DNA from: Bacillota bacterium
GTDB taxonomy: Bacteria > Eremiobacterota > SpSt-956 > JAKJGF01
Direction of reading: 5' to 3'
Length of the DNA: 8,109 nt
NCBI GenBank assembly: GCA_029555925.1
Contig: JAKPQU010000374.1
Location: 1-8,109 of the forward strand
The notes below the pieces were generated by a model. That model was not told the DNA's origin and did not search any database. It saw only the letters and a list, made by a program, of their open reading frames with translations. The position numbers and the translations under genes were made by a program. Position 1 is the first letter of the stretch. Each line of letters opens with the position of its first letter. This document shows, in pieces, positions 1-4,839 of the stretch.

Positions 1-170
1 AATTGAAGAAATATTTTGATGATAACAATGCAGTTCATTTAGATGAAGGTTTAAAACTGGCTTTCCAGGCAACACAGATAATAGCCCAGGTCGAGGCTTT
101 CTCTGCCGATGTGGAAAAGACTCTGAAAGAACTGGAAGCAAAACAACAAAAAGAACAACCAAAAAAGTAA
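1..170 (+). CDS. 3' end of an unrecognised gene (partial)
   Basis: An open frame enters from the left edge (codons in phase with position 3) and stops at TAA 168-170, giving about 55 C-terminal residues. They are mostly helix-forming, with an alanine- and glutamine-containing stretch (LAFQATQIIAQVEAF), and end in a lysine/glutamine/glutamate-rich tail (EAKQQKEQPKK). A charged low-complexity tail like this suits the end of a coiled or helical protein, but I recognise no family and the start lies outside the window. A terminator-like hairpin follows at 196-222, as expected if this is the last gene of its transcript. Confidence 0.6.
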   Translation, partial: LKKYFDDNNAVHLDEGLKLAFQATQIIAQVEAFSADVEKTLKELEAKQQKEQPKK

Positions 171-195
171 CTGATTGAATTTTTATATATTTACT

Positions 196-222
196 AAGGG
201 GGACAATAAGTTCTCCTTTTTT
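196..222 (+). terminator. Terminator-like hairpin touching the next start codon
   Basis: AAGGGGGAC (196-204) pairs with GTTCTCCTT (210-218) across an AATAA loop, giving 9 bp with two G-U pairs. The T-run 217-222 follows, and the ATG of the TPR gene begins at 223. As RNA this has the form of an intrinsic terminator for the gene ending at 170. It also holds the only G-rich, SD-like stretch upstream of 223, so it could instead act as a regulatory hairpin for the TPR gene. Confidence 0.55.
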
Positions 223-1503
223 ATGTTTAAAAAATTTTTATTTATATGTTCTCTGGTTATTATTCTTTTGCCGGGCCTTTACGAAACAGGTTGTTTTTCT
301 GCAAAGAAGGAAGATATAGATTTACTCTTTGAAGAAGGCCAGAGCTGTGTTAAAGCCAGAAAATGGCATGAAGCTATAAGAAAATTTAAAAGATTGGTAA
401 AATTAAAACCTGATAGCGTACCGGGACATTTTTACCTGGCCCTGTCTTATTATAATGCCGGAAAAACAGAGTTAGCAATCGAAGAATATAAAAGAACTAT
501 AAAATTAGATCCTAATAATTCAGAACTCTGTAACAGGCTTGGTTATATATATTATGAAATTAAAGACTATAAAGACGCCCTGAAATATTTTGATCTTGCT
601 ATCACTATAGATAAAAATAACGGAGATGCGTGGATTAATCTCGGAAATACTTACAAACAGACAGGTGAAGAGGAAAAGGCTAATAAATCTTATGAACAGG
701 CTGTGAAATTAAACCCGGCAAAATGGGAAGCTCATTATAATTTAGGTGTAGCCTCAAGGGAAAAAAAACAGATATATAAGGCCATCAGTGAATTTAAACG
801 AGTCATAGAATTAAAACCTGATAACAGTAAAGCACACCTTTATTTAGGACAGATATATATAGAACAGGGCAAATATACACCTGCAATCAGCAGTTTCAAA
901 AAGGTACTTGTTTTTGAACCTAAGAACGCCCTTGCTCTTATATATCTCGGTTCTGCTTATATAAAAACAAGGAAGTATGATAAAGCTCTTCAGGAACTAA
1001 ATAAAGCATATAAAATCGAACCTGATAATGAACTTTTACACAGGAATCTTGCCGAACTTTATGAATACCAGGGTAATCTCACTAAATCCATAGAAGAGAA
1101 TAAGGCAGTTATCAGATTATCTCATAATCTTGCCTATAAGGGCGATGCTTATTTTAATCTTGGAAGAATTTATTACAGACAGAAGAAATGGAAGAAAGCT
1201 ATAGCTGAATTTAAATCAGTTATAGAGGTATTCCCGAATGACCTGGAAACTTACAGATTACTTGCAGCATGTTATATGGCTGACGGGAAAACAGGTTATG
1301 CCATAGAAAATTACAAGAAACTTTTACTCTTTAATCCGAAAGATGCTTACCTCCATTATAATCTTGCAGGAGCTTACTGTAAAATCGGACAGGAAGAAGC
1401 TTTTGTAAATGAGTTGAAAAAGGCATATGAGCTTTCTGTCTCTCAGGGGGATACTTATCTTCAGGAAAAAATAGAAAGGCATGTAGAGCAACTGACAAAA
1501 TGA
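223..1503 (+). CDS. Exported TPR-repeat protein (about 11 TPRs)
   Basis: A protein of 426 aa starting at ATG 223. The N-terminus is a typical export signal: basic MFKKF, a hydrophobic run, then LYETGCFSA. The TGC could be a poor lipobox (Glu rather than Leu at -3) or cleavage may follow FSA. From about residue 33 to 405 there are about 11 tandem 34-residue tetratricopeptide repeats with the usual pattern (LG..Y...G.Y..A...F...I.L.P.N). They form a superhelical protein-binding surface, probably in the periplasm or on a membrane. The partner is not identifiable. An in-frame TTG at 175 would add 16 residues, but it lacks an SD and would spoil the signal peptide, so I prefer 223. No good SD precedes 223 either. 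The gene ends in an ATGA overlap with the next gene, so the two are probably translationally coupled. Confidence 0.88.
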   Translation: MFKKFLFICSLVIILLPGLYETGCFSAKKEDIDLLFEEGQSCVKARKWHEAIRKFKRLVKLKPDSVPGHFYLALSYYNAGKTELAIEEYKRTIKLDPNNSELCNRLGYIYYEIKDYKDALKYFDLAITIDKNNGDAWINLGNTYKQTGEEEKANKSYEQAVKLNPAKWEAHYNLGVASREKKQIYKAISEFKRVIELKPDNSKAHLYLGQIYIEQGKYTPAISSFKKVLVFEPKNALALIYLGSAYIKTRKYDKALQELNKAYKIEPDNELLHRNLAELYEYQGNLTKSIEENKAVIRLSHNLAYKGDAYFNLGRIYYRQKKWKKAIAEFKSVIEVFPNDLETYRLLAACYMADGKTGYAIENYKKLLLFNPKDAYLHYNLAGAYCKIGQEEAFVNELKKAYELSVSQGDTYLQEKIERHVEQLTK

Positions 1504-1883
1504 TGATAAAATTATTATTTTTTATTTTATGTATATGTTTATCTTCCAATACGTTTGCCGGAGAAAATAATATATCCGGCCTGGAAGGAACAATCCTGGG
1601 TAAAGTATATCTTGACGAAAATAATAACGGGTCTCAGGATGAAGGGGAAAAAGGTATAGAGGGGGTTGTAATTATACTGGAAAATGGCATAACAGTAGTT
1701 ACCGGCCCTGAGGGGAAATATTCAATCACCGGCATAAAAGGAGGATTTCATGTGTTGAAACTTGATGACTGGACCCTTCCGCCCGGCATAGTGTTGATTA
1801 CTGAAGATGAAAGATGTAAATTTATAAATCTCCCTGCCGGAGGCAGCGGACATGCCGATTTTATAGTTAAAGAAGATTTGTGA
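1500..1883 (+). CDS. Small secreted SdrD_B/Cna_B-like domain protein
   Basis: A 127-aa protein. The start ATG at 1500 overlaps the TPR stop (ATGA); a second ATG follows directly at 1503. Residues 1-20 are a signal peptide (KLLFFILCICLSSNTFA, cleavage likely after A20). Residues 30-90 match the SdrD B-like/Cna_B beta-sandwich fold: GKVYLDENNNGSQDEGEKGI, with an EF-hand-like calcium-loop pattern (D39, N41, N43, D47, E50), then GVVIILENG and TGPEGKYSITGIKGG. In larger surface proteins such domains are structural spacers. Here one domain forms almost the whole protein, with no sortase motif or other domain, so it is probably a free or complexed periplasmic or extracellular protein. Overlap with the TPR gene suggests a shared complex (inference). 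Its last codon and stop provide part of the SD for the next gene. Confidence 0.8.
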   Translation: MMIKLLFFILCICLSSNTFAGENNISGLEGTILGKVYLDENNNGSQDEGEKGIEGVVIILENGITVVTGPEGKYSITGIKGGFHVLKLDDWTLPPGIVLITEDERCKFINLPAGGSGHADFIVKEDL

Positions 1884-1893
1884 GGTGTAAAAA

Positions 1894-2412
1894 ATGATAT
1901 CAAATAGAATTATTGAATGCAGACAGATTATACAATCTTTTGCAATAGCAATTGCCGGCATTGCAGCCATACCGATTCCTTTCTCAGACTTTTTTTTGAT
2001 GACTCCTCTTCAAATTGCTATGGTAATAACTATAGCAAAAAAATACGAGAAAACTATCAGTTATGACACGGCAAAAGCATTGATTGGCACAATAGCCGGC
2101 GGTTTTTTAGGCCGTCAGCTCTGTTCTACTGTTATAAAGTTAATACCTGTTGTCGGGTCTATGATAGCTATGCCTTTTGCCTATGGGTGGACCTTTGGTA
2201 TAGGTGAAATGGCAATTTTGTATTTTGAAACTCAGGGGACTGTAAAGCCTGAAGATTTAAAGGAAGGATTTAAGAAAGTTTCTAAAGAAGCAGAGCAGCA
2301 ATATTCAAAAAATAAGATAACACCTGATGAAGCACTGGAAAGTATAAAATCACATCTTTCTGAAGAAGAATATCTTAAAATTAAAGAGAAAATAGCTTCA
2401 GATGAGCAGTGA
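1894..2412 (+). CDS. DUF697-like membrane protein (standalone)
   Basis: A 172-aa protein starting at ATG 1894 with a good SD (GAGGTG 1882-1887) overlapping the previous stop. It resembles the DUF697 family, the hydrophobic domain often fused to or encoded beside YcjF/Era-type GTPases. The evidence is AAIPIPFSDFFLMTPLQIAM at residues 24-43, then K49-K50-Y51, a glycine-rich segment at 64-72 and LIPVVGSMIAMPFAYGWTFG at 82-101. Two or three membrane-inserting hydrophobic segments are likely (about 14-47, 60-75, 82-110). Residues 113-172 form a charged, probably helical cytoplasmic tail containing TPDEALESIKSHL. No GTPase is present in this ORF or the window. Function is unknown. It is the last gene of the TPR operon, and its TGA stop lies inside the first unit of a 7-bp repeat array. 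Confidence 0.75.
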   Translation: MISNRIIECRQIIQSFAIAIAGIAAIPIPFSDFFLMTPLQIAMVITIAKKYEKTISYDTAKALIGTIAGGFLGRQLCSTVIKLIPVVGSMIAMPFAYGWTFGIGEMAILYFETQGTVKPEDLKEGFKKVSKEAEQQYSKNKITPDEALESIKSHLSEEEYLKIKEKIASDEQ

Positions 2413-2455
2413 TTGGTGAATGGAAAAGAATTTTGTTAAGAATCGTGAATAGTGG
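2407..2455 (+). repeat. 7-bp-period GTGA array A (degenerate)
   Basis: Heptamers CAGTGAT and TGGTGAA (2407-2420) are followed, after diverged units, by ATCGTGA and ATAGTGG (2442-2455). GTGA occurs at 2409, 2416 and 2445, with GTGG at 2452; the last two are offset by one base from the first two. The first unit supplies the TGA stop (2410-2412) of the DUF697-like gene. It is the weakest member of the repeat family at 3471, 6914 and 7590. Confidence 0.5.
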
Positions 2456-2486
2456 AGGGAGGAAGACCTCCAAAATTATTTTTAGA
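2453..2486 (+). terminator. Possible terminator of the TPR operon
   Basis: TGGAGG (2453-2458) can pair with CCTCCA (2467-2472), or GGAGG (2458-2462) with CCTCC (2467-2471) around an AAGA loop. AAAATTATTTTTA follows. The stem is short and the T-run is interrupted, so termination would be weak, but the position, 40-75 bp after the last gene of the operon and just before a new promoter, fits. Confidence 0.4.
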
Positions 2487-2495
2487 AAAATTATA

Positions 2496-2525
2496 TTGAC
2501 AAGTATCAGGTAAATATGATACACT
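2496..2525 (+). promoter_or_regulatory. Sigma-70-type promoter for the tRNA pair
   Basis: A perfect -35 hexamer TTGACA (2496-2501) is followed after 18 bp by TACACT (2520-2525, four of six consensus bases). The first tRNA begins 16 bp after the -10, which suits a short processed 5' leader. TATGAT at 2515 is a better hexamer but lies only 13 bp from the -35. Confidence 0.6.
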
Positions 2526-2541
2526 GTGTTTCGATAAATTC

Positions 2542-2615
2542 GGGCTCTTAGCTCAGTTGGTTAGAGCGCATCCCTGATAAGGATGAGGTCTCTGGTTCGA
2601 ATCCAGAAGGGCCCA
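2542..2615 (+). tRNA. tRNA-Ile (anticodon GAT)
   Basis: A 74-nt cloverleaf. Acceptor GGGCTCT (2542-2548) pairs with AGGGCCC (2608-2614), with one G-U pair, and the discriminator is A2615. The anticodon stem CATCC/GGATG encloses CTGATAA, giving anticodon GAT at 2576-2578. The T arm is TCTGG-TTCGAAT-CCAGA. CCA is not encoded and must be added after transcription. It is transcribed with the tRNA-Ala 36 nt downstream. Confidence 0.96.
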
Positions 2616-2651
2616 TAAGGGAAGTTTTATATAAAAATTTCTGGTTCATTC

Positions 2652-2724
2652 GGGGGTATAGCTCAGCTGGAAGAGCATCTGTTTTGCACGCAGAGGGTCA
2701 GCGGTTCGAATCCGCTTACCTCCA
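2652..2724 (+). tRNA. tRNA-Ala (anticodon TGC)
   Basis: A 73-nt cloverleaf. Acceptor GGGGGTA (2652-2658) pairs with TACCTCC (2717-2723), and the third pair is G-U, the G3:U70 identity element recognised by alanyl-tRNA synthetase. The anticodon loop TTTGCAC gives TGC at 2685-2687. The T arm is AGCGG-TTCGAAT-CCGCT and the discriminator is A2724. CCA is not encoded. A strong terminator begins 3 nt after the tRNA. Confidence 0.96.
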
Positions 2725-2727
2725 TTA

Positions 2728-2760
2728 TCAGGGGCGACGCAAGTCGCCCCTGAACTTTTT
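2728..2760 (+). terminator. Strong intrinsic terminator after the tRNAs
   Basis: TCAGGGGCGAC (2728-2738) and GTCGCCCCTGA (2743-2753) form a perfect 11-bp stem closed by a GCAA (GNRA) tetraloop, followed by ACTTTTT. This is a textbook Rho-independent terminator ending the tRNA transcript. The end of the T-run overlaps the possible sigma-54 promoter at 2759. Confidence 0.9.
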
Positions 2761-2799
2761 GGCATAGTATTTGCAATATAAATTACTGCAGGATAATAT
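2759..2799 (+). promoter_or_regulatory. Possible sigma-54 or sigma-70 promoter of the first PsbP-like gene
   Basis: TTGGCATAGTATTTGCAA (2759-2776) fits the sigma-54 pattern YTGGCAC-N5-TTGCW, with the invariant GG (2761-2762) and GC (2773-2774) separated by exactly 10 bp. The only clear departures are in the bases after TTGGCA. A sigma-70 reading also exists: TTGCAA (2771-2776), 17 bp, TAATAT (2794-2799). Both would start transcription 40-60 bp before the ATG at 2849. No activator site is evident. Confidence 0.4.
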
Positions 2800-2848
2800 A
2801 AATTAATCTAGAATAAAATAATACTATCAATAAGGCAGGTGTACATAT

Positions 2849-3469
2849 ATGAATATAAACATATTAAGGGTTTTCTCTTTTTTATTTCTTTTTATTTTTT
2901 CCTCAGGTTTATTATATGGTCAGGAAAAAACAAAGGTTCAAAACTTTGATGATCCCAAACACAGATATAAAATAACTCTCCCTGATGGCTGGGAAGTATA
3001 TCAGGAAAATAATGAAAATATTTTCACTGCTCTTAAGGGAGAAAATAATTTTGCCAGCTGTTATGTTTATGGTTTCCCTGTGGAACCTGGAATGACTATT
3101 GATGAAATAGCCAACTGGGTTCTGGAAGGGTTCAGTCAAGAAAGCGAAGGTCACAGTATTAAAAATACTGCAAGAAGAGCTACAAAAGTGGCAGGATCTG
3201 ATGGACTTTTTATAAAAATGGAAGAGAAATATAAAGAAGGTGAACAGGAAAAAGTCCTTATAGTAGATGAATATTTCTTTATTAAAGGCAATCAATGTAT
3301 AATATTGCATTTTGATGCGGCAAAAGAAGCTTATAATAATTTTAAAGGCGATTTTGACAAGATAGTCTCTTCTTTTTTACCCGGTGATAAACCTTTTGAA
3401 GATATTATAACATCCGGTAAAACAGGAGCGTCTCAGGCCGTTAAGCCTTCTCCGTCACCTAAAAAATAA
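2849..3469 (+). CDS. Exported PsbP/DcrB-like protein, copy 1
   Basis: A 206-aa protein with SD AGGTG at 2837-2841, 7 nt before ATG 2849. Residues 1-24 are a signal peptide with a phenylalanine-rich core (FSFLFLFIFSSG), likely cleaved after LLYG. The body, about 34-177, resembles the PsbP/DcrB-like alpha-beta fold: it opens with DPKHRYKITLPDGW, has alternating strands, then DEYFFIKGNQCIILHF and an ending YNNFKGDFDKIVSSF. Residues 178-206 are a proline/serine/lysine-rich tail. In other bacteria this fold occurs in small periplasmic proteins and lipoproteins of mostly unknown role. No catalytic residue is evident. It is paralogous to the gene at 3551, sharing DP..RY.I..P.GW, the YFIK segment and the FK..F..I..SF end. 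An array of GTGA heptamers begins just after the TAA stop. Confidence 0.75.
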   Translation: MNINILRVFSFLFLFIFSSGLLYGQEKTKVQNFDDPKHRYKITLPDGWEVYQENNENIFTALKGENNFASCYVYGFPVEPGMTIDEIANWVLEGFSQESEGHSIKNTARRATKVAGSDGLFIKMEEKYKEGEQEKVLIVDEYFFIKGNQCIILHFDAAKEAYNNFKGDFDKIVSSFLPGDKPFEDIITSGKTGASQAVKPSPSPKK

Positions 3470-3470
3470 A

Positions 3471-3497
3471 CAGTGAGTCGTGACCAGTGACCGGTAA
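3471..3497 (+). repeat. 7-bp-period GTGA array B
   Basis: CAGTGAG, TCGTGAC, CAGTGAC and CGGTAAA run head to tail from 3471, with GTGA at 3473, 3480 and 3487 and GTAA at 3494, each exactly 7 bp apart. The TAA stop of the upstream gene (3467-3469) lies exactly one period before the first TGA, so the stop is in register with the array. It shares CAGTGACCGGT with the minus-strand array at 6914-6942. Confidence 0.7.
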
Positions 3498-3550
3498 ACA
3501 GAACGTAATATTATCTTGATAACTGTTAACTGATAAGGGGGTATATATTT

Positions 3551-4060
3551 ATGAAAATAAAATTTCTGGCGATAATGCTTTTGCTTTTTATCGTACCTGC
3601 TATAGCTCAGGTAGAACAGACTGTAGGAGGATATAATTACAAAAGTGGTCTTTTTAGAGATCCTCTCAATAGATATTCTATTAATTTTCCTGCCGGATGG
3701 CTGGGACATTCAGAAGAAAAAGGCGGGCCTGTAGAGTTTATTACCTGTAAAAACAGTCATTTCGGTTCCTGTTCCATAAAAATTCTGAAAGAAGAGGATT
3801 ATACGATGGAAAAACTGAAAAAACGTGTAAGTACCGAGGGAGTTGATCCTAAAAAAGTAACCGTTCTTTCAGAGACAGACGTAATACTGGACGGGTATCC
3901 TGCAAAATGCCTTCGTCTTACACAGGAAGGTATGGTGGCAGATGTCTATTATTTTATTAAGGATAAAAAATCCTATGTTATTCAGATGGGGACAGATAGC
4001 AAGGGATATGATATATTTAAAAAAGAGTTTAAATCTATAATAGATTCCTTTAAATTTTAA
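3551..4060 (+). CDS. Exported PsbP/DcrB-like protein, copy 2
   Basis: A 169-aa protein with a strong SD (AAGGGGG 3535-3541) 9 nt before ATG 3551. Residues 1-19 are a signal peptide (MKIKFLAIMLLLFIVPAIA, cleavage after AIA). The mature part, about 33-169, is one PsbP/DcrB-like domain: DPLNRYSINFPAGW, a central GYPAKCLRLTQEG, ADVYYFIKDKKSYVIQM and a C-terminal FKKEFKSIIDSFKF. It lacks the proline/serine tail of its neighbour and has three cysteines (in ITCKN, GSCSI and AKCLRL), against two in copy 1. The 81-bp gap to copy 1 holds the repeat array and no convincing promoter, so co-transcription is likely. The two copies are well diverged, so the duplication is not recent. Substrate and role are unknown. 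Confidence 0.75.
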   Translation: MKIKFLAIMLLLFIVPAIAQVEQTVGGYNYKSGLFRDPLNRYSINFPAGWLGHSEEKGGPVEFITCKNSHFGSCSIKILKEEDYTMEKLKKRVSTEGVDPKKVTVLSETDVILDGYPAKCLRLTQEGMVADVYYFIKDKKSYVIQMGTDSKGYDIFKKEFKSIIDSFKF

Positions 4061-4067
4061 ATCCCTG

Positions 4068-4259
4068 TCAAAAGTCGAACGAATATTTTTTCAAGTTTTT
4101 TTCCAGGAGTAAGAGGAATTTTTTTTCTTTTTCTCTGTCAAGAGTAGTAAGAGATTTCTTTTTTTCAGTTTCAGAAGATAAAGCTTTATCTTCTATGATA
4201 AAAGAGGTATATTTCTTATAGGTTTTTAACAGTGTGTTTATTACTGACATATCTTTCAT
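4068..4259 (-). CDS. Possible small lysine-rich protein (63 aa)
   Basis: A short frame beginning at ATG 4259-4257, preceded by an acceptable SD (AGAGG at 4273-4269, 9-nt spacing), and ending at TGA 4070-4068, convergent with and 7 bp from the previous gene. The product is hydrophilic, lysine/glutamate-rich and probably helical (TLLKTYKKYTSF, then DREKEKKFLLLLEKNL), with no signal peptide. I recognise no family. The region is T-rich on the + strand, which favours spurious AAA-rich frames, and part of the frame coincides with a 22-bp perfect palindrome at 4173-4194. The SD and orientation make it worth listing, but it may be non-coding. Confidence 0.4.
   Translation of the reverse strand: MKDMSVINTLLKTYKKYTSFIIEDKALSSETEKKKSLTTLDREKEKKFLLLLEKNLKKYSFDF
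4173..4194. repeat. 22-bp perfect palindrome
   Basis: The sequence reads identically on both strands, with half-site AGAAGATAAAG centred between 4183 and 4184. No T-run follows on either strand, so it is not a normal terminator. It lies inside the doubtful small ORF. It could be a dimeric protein-binding site, a cruciform or chance. Confidence 0.6.
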
Positions 4260-4291
4260 AATTAATTACCTCTGATATTTCTTTCAATGGA

Positions 4292-4312
4292 CCGGTATAA
4301 TTCCGGTATAAT
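4292..4312 (+). promoter_or_regulatory. Direct repeat with two TATAAT boxes upstream of rpsT
   Basis: CCGGTATAAT occurs at 4292-4301 and 4303-4312, an 11-bp-period direct repeat giving two consensus -10 boxes on the + strand. The first has a possible -35 CTGATA at 4272-4277 (18-bp spacer); the second has none that is good. It may be an upstream rpsT promoter or a tandem protein-binding site. The 260-440 interval of the 4 kb region otherwise shows only the rpsT promoter at 4368. Confidence 0.35.
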
Positions 4313-4367
4313 GATAGATGAAATATTCTAGGCTTTTTATCTATATCCTTGTTATATAAAAAAACTC

Positions 4368-4396
4368 TTGAATTTTATTTTTTTTTATGATATAAT
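4368..4396 (+). promoter_or_regulatory. Sigma-70-type promoter of rpsT
   Basis: TTGAAT (4368-4373), an ideal 17-bp spacer and a perfect TATAAT (4391-4396) predict a start near 4403. This gives a leader of about 38 nt ending in the SD GGAAGGTG (4427-4434), 6 nt before the rpsT ATG. It is the best promoter in the window, as expected for a ribosomal protein gene. Confidence 0.85.
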
Positions 4397-4440
4397 CGTT
4401 CAGTTTAGAGAAAAATCACAAATGTTGGAAGGTGAATTAG

Positions 4441-4704
4441 ATGCCAAATACTAAGTCTGCTATAAAGAGAGAGCGCGTTGAAAAAAGAAAAAGAATCAGA
4501 AATAAAATGATAATTTCTTCTATGAAGACTGTATGTAAAAATGCTCTTGATGTGCTGGAAACTAAAAACAAAGAAGAAGCTCTCAAATCAATCAAGATTG
4601 CGGAAGGTGAACTGGATAGAGCAGTATGTAAAGGTAAAATACACAGAAATAAAGCAGCCAGAAAAAAATCAAGACTTATGAAAAAGTTAAATTCTATAGA
4701 ATAG
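4441..4704 (+). CDS. rpsT: Ribosomal protein S20
   Basis: An 87-aa, very basic protein. S20 binds 16S rRNA early in assembly of the small ribosomal subunit. The N-terminus MPNTKSAIKRERVEKRKRIRNK is the family signature, and the C-terminal half has the usual GKIHRNKAARKKSRLMKKLN segment. The length is normal for S20 (about 85-90 aa) and the protein is all-helical in the family. It is a single-gene transcription unit with its own promoter at 4368 and a strong SD, ending in an inverted-repeat terminator region at 4721-4838. In Escherichia coli S20 represses its own translation; the short leader here shows no obvious structure to judge that. Start, frame and length are all clear. Confidence 0.97.
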   Translation: MPNTKSAIKRERVEKRKRIRNKMIISSMKTVCKNALDVLETKNKEEALKSIKIAEGELDRAVCKGKIHRNKAARKKSRLMKKLNSIE

Positions 4705-4720
4705 AATAAAAATAAAATAA

Positions 4721-4827
4721 CCAGGCAATATTTTGGACTGTGTCAGAAATTTTTTGTAAACCTCTATGAGAGTTTCATTCCGTTTAAGTTTACACAAAGC
4801 TTTCTGTACCTTTATGTTCTTGCCTGG
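4721..4827. repeat. 107-bp imperfect inverted repeat between convergent genes
   Basis: The outer arms CCAGGCAA (4721-4728) and TTGCCTGG (4820-4827) are exact complements. Further in, GTAAAC (4756-4761) matches GTTTAC (4788-4793), and CTCT (4762-4765) can pair with AGAG (4769-4772). Reading the left arm in reverse complement, it aligns with the right arm over about 42 nt with small gaps (shared GTTTACA, AAA, TTTCTG and TTGCCTGG). This may be a miniature inverted-repeat element or a long folded RNA 3' end. A faint likeness of the arms to IS256-family ends is an impression only. Confidence 0.6.
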
Positions 4828-4839
4828 CTTTATTTTTTT
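4721..4839. terminator. Probable bidirectional terminator, rpsT versus psuG
   Basis: On the + strand the TTGCCTGG arm is followed by CTTTATTTTTTT (4828-4839). On the - strand the same structure is followed by TTATTTTATTTTTATTC (4720-4704). Either transcript could end in a stem plus a U-rich tail, suiting the convergent rpsT and psuG genes. The loop is unusually long (over 90 nt unless the inner arms fold too), so efficiency is uncertain. Confidence 0.5.

Noticed and set aside
175..222. TTG 175 as the start of the TPR gene
   Set aside because: There is no SD, the added 16 residues would distort a good signal peptide, and translation would have to pass the terminator-like hairpin.
2496..2760. 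Part of an rRNA operon
   Set aside because: Protein-coding genes flank both sides and no 16S, 23S or 5S-like sequence is present.
2912..3310. 132-codon - strand open frame
   Set aside because: It is antisense to the first PsbP-like gene, phenylalanine/isoleucine-rich as expected from reversed AT-rich coding DNA, with no SD or family match.
4721..4827. Complete insertion sequence
   Set aside because: Only about 107 bp lie between the ends, with no transposase frame and no clear target-site duplication.
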